Shown here: positions 21,648-23,800 of the stretch, one piece after another | How the letters are laid out: the number at the start of each line of letters is the position of its first letter | Position numbering within the stretch: the first letter of the stretch is position 1 | DNA from: Fidelibacterota bacterium | GTDB taxonomy: Bacteria; Fidelibacterota; Marinisomatia; Marinisomatales; TCS55 | DNA length: 23,800 bases | Assembly (NCBI GenBank): GCA_002713385.1 | Contig: PAWC01000059.1 | Span: forward strand, 2,441-26,240 | Direction: 5' to 3' | The notes under the pieces: generated by a model | What the model saw: only the letters and a program-made list of their open reading frames with translations | What the model was told of the DNA's origin: nothing | Databases searched by the model: none | Program-made: the position numbers and the translations under genes

Positions 21648-22399
21648 GATTGGTTTCCATGAATGGCATCCGCAAATTCTTTCATTAAAACATTATTGAC
21701 ATTTTCTTCCAAAATGGTTCCTGTTACAATAAATGAAGCTCCAGCTGCTACACGTTCACGGGCTGCTTCAGGTGTGCGAATTCCTCCGCCAACGATCAAT
21801 GGCACATTTGTTTCAGCAGCAACCTGTTGGATTATTTCCAGGGGAATGGTATGTGTTGCACCGCTGCCTGCTTCCAGATAAATAAGTTTTTTACCCAGAT
21901 ACTCAGCAGCTAAGGCGTGTGCAACAGCAATGTCAGGACGATTCATGGGCAGCGGTTTTGTATCGCTCATGAATTCAACTGTTGAATTGGCTCCACCATC
22001 AAAAAGCAGATAGCCGGTGGGGATGACTTCTATCCCCAGGTCATTAATGATCGGCGCGGCTACAACCTGTTCACCAATGAGATATTGGGGGTTACGACCC
22101 GATAGCAAAGACATAAACAGTATTGCATCATAATATTGATTTAACTGATTCAACCCACCTGGAAAGAAGATGACGGGAATATCTGCTTCCTTTTTAATAA
22201 CAGCAACTCTTTCATTGTGTTTACTGTCCATCATTAAACTACCGCCCACAAATAGAGCATCCACGCTAGATTTATTTGCAACAGTCACTTGCTTGACCAG
22301 GGTATCTTCATTTTTTCTGTCAGGGTCAATAAGGACAATATATCCTGCCCCTTTTTCTGACTTTATGTCAAGTAGTTGTTGGAAAACTTTACTCATCAT
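21644..22399 (-). CDS. Geranylgeranylglyceryl phosphate synthase-like prenyltransferase (PcrB/GGGPS family)
   Basis: Members join a prenyl diphosphate to sn-glycerol-1-phosphate, the ether-lipid step of archaea; bacterial relatives make heptaprenyl- or geranylgeranyl-glyceryl phosphate. The 251 residues form a TIM barrel with VLIDPDRKNED (22-32), FVGGSLM, IFFPGGLNQ, the glycerol-phosphate segment YLEAGSGAT and VGGGIRTPEAA near the C-terminus. Length and motifs look like the group II enzymes of the Bacteroidota side rather than Bacillus PcrB, but chain-length preference cannot be read by eye. Two adjacent ATGs (22399 and 22396) are possible; the first overlaps the gcvH stop as TAATG. Confidence 0.9.
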   Translation of the reverse strand: MMSKVFQQLLDIKSEKGAGYIVLIDPDRKNEDTLVKQVTVANKSSVDALFVGGSLMMDSKHNERVAVIKKEADIPVIFFPGGLNQLNQYYDAILFMSLLSGRNPQYLIGEQVVAAPIINDLGIEVIPTGYLLFDGGANSTVEFMSDTKPLPMNRPDIAVAHALAAEYLGKKLIYLEAGSGATHTIPLEIIQQVAAETNVPLIVGGGIRTPEAARERVAAGASFIVTGTILEENVNNVLMKEFADAIHGNQS

Positions 22400-22776
22400 T
22401 AGCCAATAATTTCTTCGTAAGCAATGGATGACATCAGTCCATCCTTTTCATCAGGATCGGACAACCTTATTTTTACCAGCCATCCATCACCATAGGGATC
22501 AGAATTTACTTTCCCGGGGTCATTATCCAAACCTTCGTTGATTGCTACAATTTTACCGCTGATAGGCGAAAAGAGGTCTGTCACAGTTTTTACTGCTTCT
22601 ATAGTGCCTAAAGCATCACCGGCATTAAAACTCTTACCCACTTCCGGGAGTTCAACAAAAACGATATCACCTAATTCTCCCTGGGCAAAATCGGTAATTC
22701 CTATTGTGGCTACACCATTTTCTATTTTAGCCCATTCATGGTCTTTTGTGTATTGTAAGTTTGATGGAATATTCAT
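22399..22776 (-). CDS. gcvH: Glycine cleavage system H protein
   Basis: The lipoyl carrier shuttles the aminomethyl intermediate in glycine cleavage. The 125-residue protein has HEWAKIENGVATIGITDFAQGELGDIVFVELPEVG at the start and the lipoylation segment GTIEAVKTVTDL with K63 as the modified lysine. NSDPYGDGWLVKI follows. GcvT and GcvP are not in the window. It follows accC after 16 bases; GcvH is also a lipoate relay in some bacteria, which could explain a place beside acyl-chain genes, but that is inference. Confidence 0.96.
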   Translation of the reverse strand: MNIPSNLQYTKDHEWAKIENGVATIGITDFAQGELGDIVFVELPEVGKSFNAGDALGTIEAVKTVTDLFSPISGKIVAINEGLDNDPGKVNSDPYGDGWLVKIRLSDPDEKDGLMSSIAYEEIIG

Positions 22777-22792
22777 CTTCGTTTCTGATTAA

Positions 22793-23800
22793 TCAATCCT
22801 TGTTTGGATTATATTCAAATGTTTCTAAAAAACTAGTATCAAATTCGCCTGATCGAAATGATTCATCTTTCATGATCGCCTGATGAAAGGGGATGGTCGT
22901 TTTGGGCCCCTCGATAATGGTTTCCTCAAGGGCACGCTGCATGCGGTTGATAGCCCGCTCGCGGCTACTGGCATACACGATCAATTTACCAATCATGGAA
23001 TCGTATTGTGTAGGAATTTCATAACCCGCATAGGCATGCGAATCAACCCTGACGCCTTTACCGCCCGGGAAATGCAGGCTTGTGATTGTTCCGGGAAATG
23101 GAATGAAGTTATTGGCCGGGTCTTCAGCATTGATTCTGCATTCTATGGCATGACCGCGCAATTTGAAATTTTGAAAATTCTCCGGAAAATGTTCACCGAC
23201 GTGCATGCGGATCTGCTGTTTTATTAGATCAACTCCAGTTACCATTTCTGTAATAGTATGCTCTACCTGAATGCGTGTATTCATCTCCATGAAATAGAAA
23301 TTTTTATTCGTATCCATCAAATATTCTATAGTGCCGACGCCCACGTAATCTACAGCTTTGGCGCCCCGGATAGCCATTTCACCCATCTGCTGCCTAACTT
23401 CTTCAGTAACTGCAGGAGAAGGTGATTCTTCCACCAATTTTTGATGGCGACGTTGGATCGAACATTCCCGCTCACCTAAATGGACACAATTGCCATGTTC
23501 ATCCGCAAGGATCTGCACCTCAATATGCCGGGGATTTGCCACGAATTTTTCTATGTACATATCGCCATTATTGAAGGCCTTTTTCGCCTCGTTACTTGCA
23601 GTAGTATACATTTTTTCCAACTCATTGGGTTCACGAACAAGACGTATCCCTTTTCCGCCCCCGCCTGCAGATGCTTTAAGCATCACTGGATAACCCATTT
23701 CATCTGCCAGTTTTTTGGCTTCATTCGGCCCACTCAATATGCCGTCACTACCGGGGATAACTGTAACACCGGCAGCTTTCATTGTTTCTTTTGCATTGGC
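22793..23800 (-). CDS. accC: Acetyl-CoA carboxylase biotin carboxylase subunit (N-terminus beyond window)
   Basis: It carboxylates biotin on BCCP with ATP and bicarbonate, the first step of fatty acid synthesis. The frame stays open to the window edge, giving 335 residues; about 110 N-terminal residues are expected outside. Visible motifs are the ATP-grasp glycine loop GGGGKGIRLV, ERECSIQRRHQKLVEESPSP, MEMNTRIQVEHTITEM and RGHAIECRINAEDP. The C-terminal domain ends at the usual place. Propionyl-CoA or pyruvate carboxylase subunits are close relatives, but the length and ending suit AccC, and accB would be expected just upstream. Confidence 0.93.
   Translation of the reverse strand, partial: ANAKETMKAAGVTVIPGSDGILSGPNEAKKLADEMGYPVMLKASAGGGGKGIRLVREPNELEKMYTTASNEAKKAFNNGDMYIEKFVANPRHIEVQILADEHGNCVHLGERECSIQRRHQKLVEESPSPAVTEEVRQQMGEMAIRGAKAVDYVGVGTIEYLMDTNKNFYFMEMNTRIQVEHTITEMVTGVDLIKQQIRMHVGEHFPENFQNFKLRGHAIECRINAEDPANNFIPFPGTITSLHFPGGKGVRVDSHAYAGYEIPTQYDSMIGKLIVYASSRERAINRMQRALEETIIEGPKTTIPFHQAIMKDESFRSGEFDTSFLETFEYNPNKD

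Overview
The window looks like chromosomal core genome of a moderately AT-rich, Gram-negative bacterium of the FCB superphylum. My best guess is Neomarinimicrobiota (SAR406) or a close relative. The clues are a bacterial geranylgeranylglyceryl-phosphate-type synthase, a fused FtcD, a long B12-dependent ribonucleotide reductase, a GmhA heptose isomerase, and a promoter-like box resembling the Bacteroidota TAnnTTTG element. This placement is inference: there is no rRNA or other marker that settles it. I see no tRNA, rRNA, CRISPR array, prophage or insertion-sequence transposase.

Region 1 (1-2950, minus strand) is accessory in character. It holds three tandem paralogues of exported MORN/YwqK-repeat proteins: one cut by the window start, one with an added Ala/Glu/Lys coiled-coil and TPR-like tail, and one made almost only of MORN-like repeats. 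The intergenic segments between them are themselves copies of one another. Region 2 (2950-5810) is nrdJ on the plus strand, with a good promoter and a 46-base bidirectional terminator shared with the genes facing it.

Region 3 (5823-9474, minus) is the translation operon rplM-rpsI-rpsB-tsf-pyrH-frr, tightly packed. Upstream of it is pyrR-pyrB-pyrC (9563-12323), joined by 4-base stop/start overlaps. Its leader carries a textbook PyrR-binding hairpin and terminator-like structures, so UMP-sensing control of the pyrimidine genes is visible in the sequence. A REP-like inverted repeat separates this leader from miaA (12591-13532, minus) and supplies the miaA stop codon.

Region 4 (13722-15970, plus) holds a 597-residue fusion of a PfkB-family kinase with a domain resembling the queuosine-salvage glycosylase Qng1 (DUF2419), ending in a four-cysteine motif, and then a DUF1801 protein. 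I consider the fusion the most interesting item: a nucleoside kinase feeding a nucleoside-5'-monophosphate glycosylase would make a one-protein queuine salvage enzyme.

Region 5 (15982-23800, minus) is a compact run accC(partial)-gcvH-GGGP synthase-gmhA-xerD-M50 protease-small membrane protein-ftcD-mutL. Most junctions overlap or are a few bases long, so it probably forms one transcription unit mixing lipid, envelope, chromosome-segregation, folate and repair functions.
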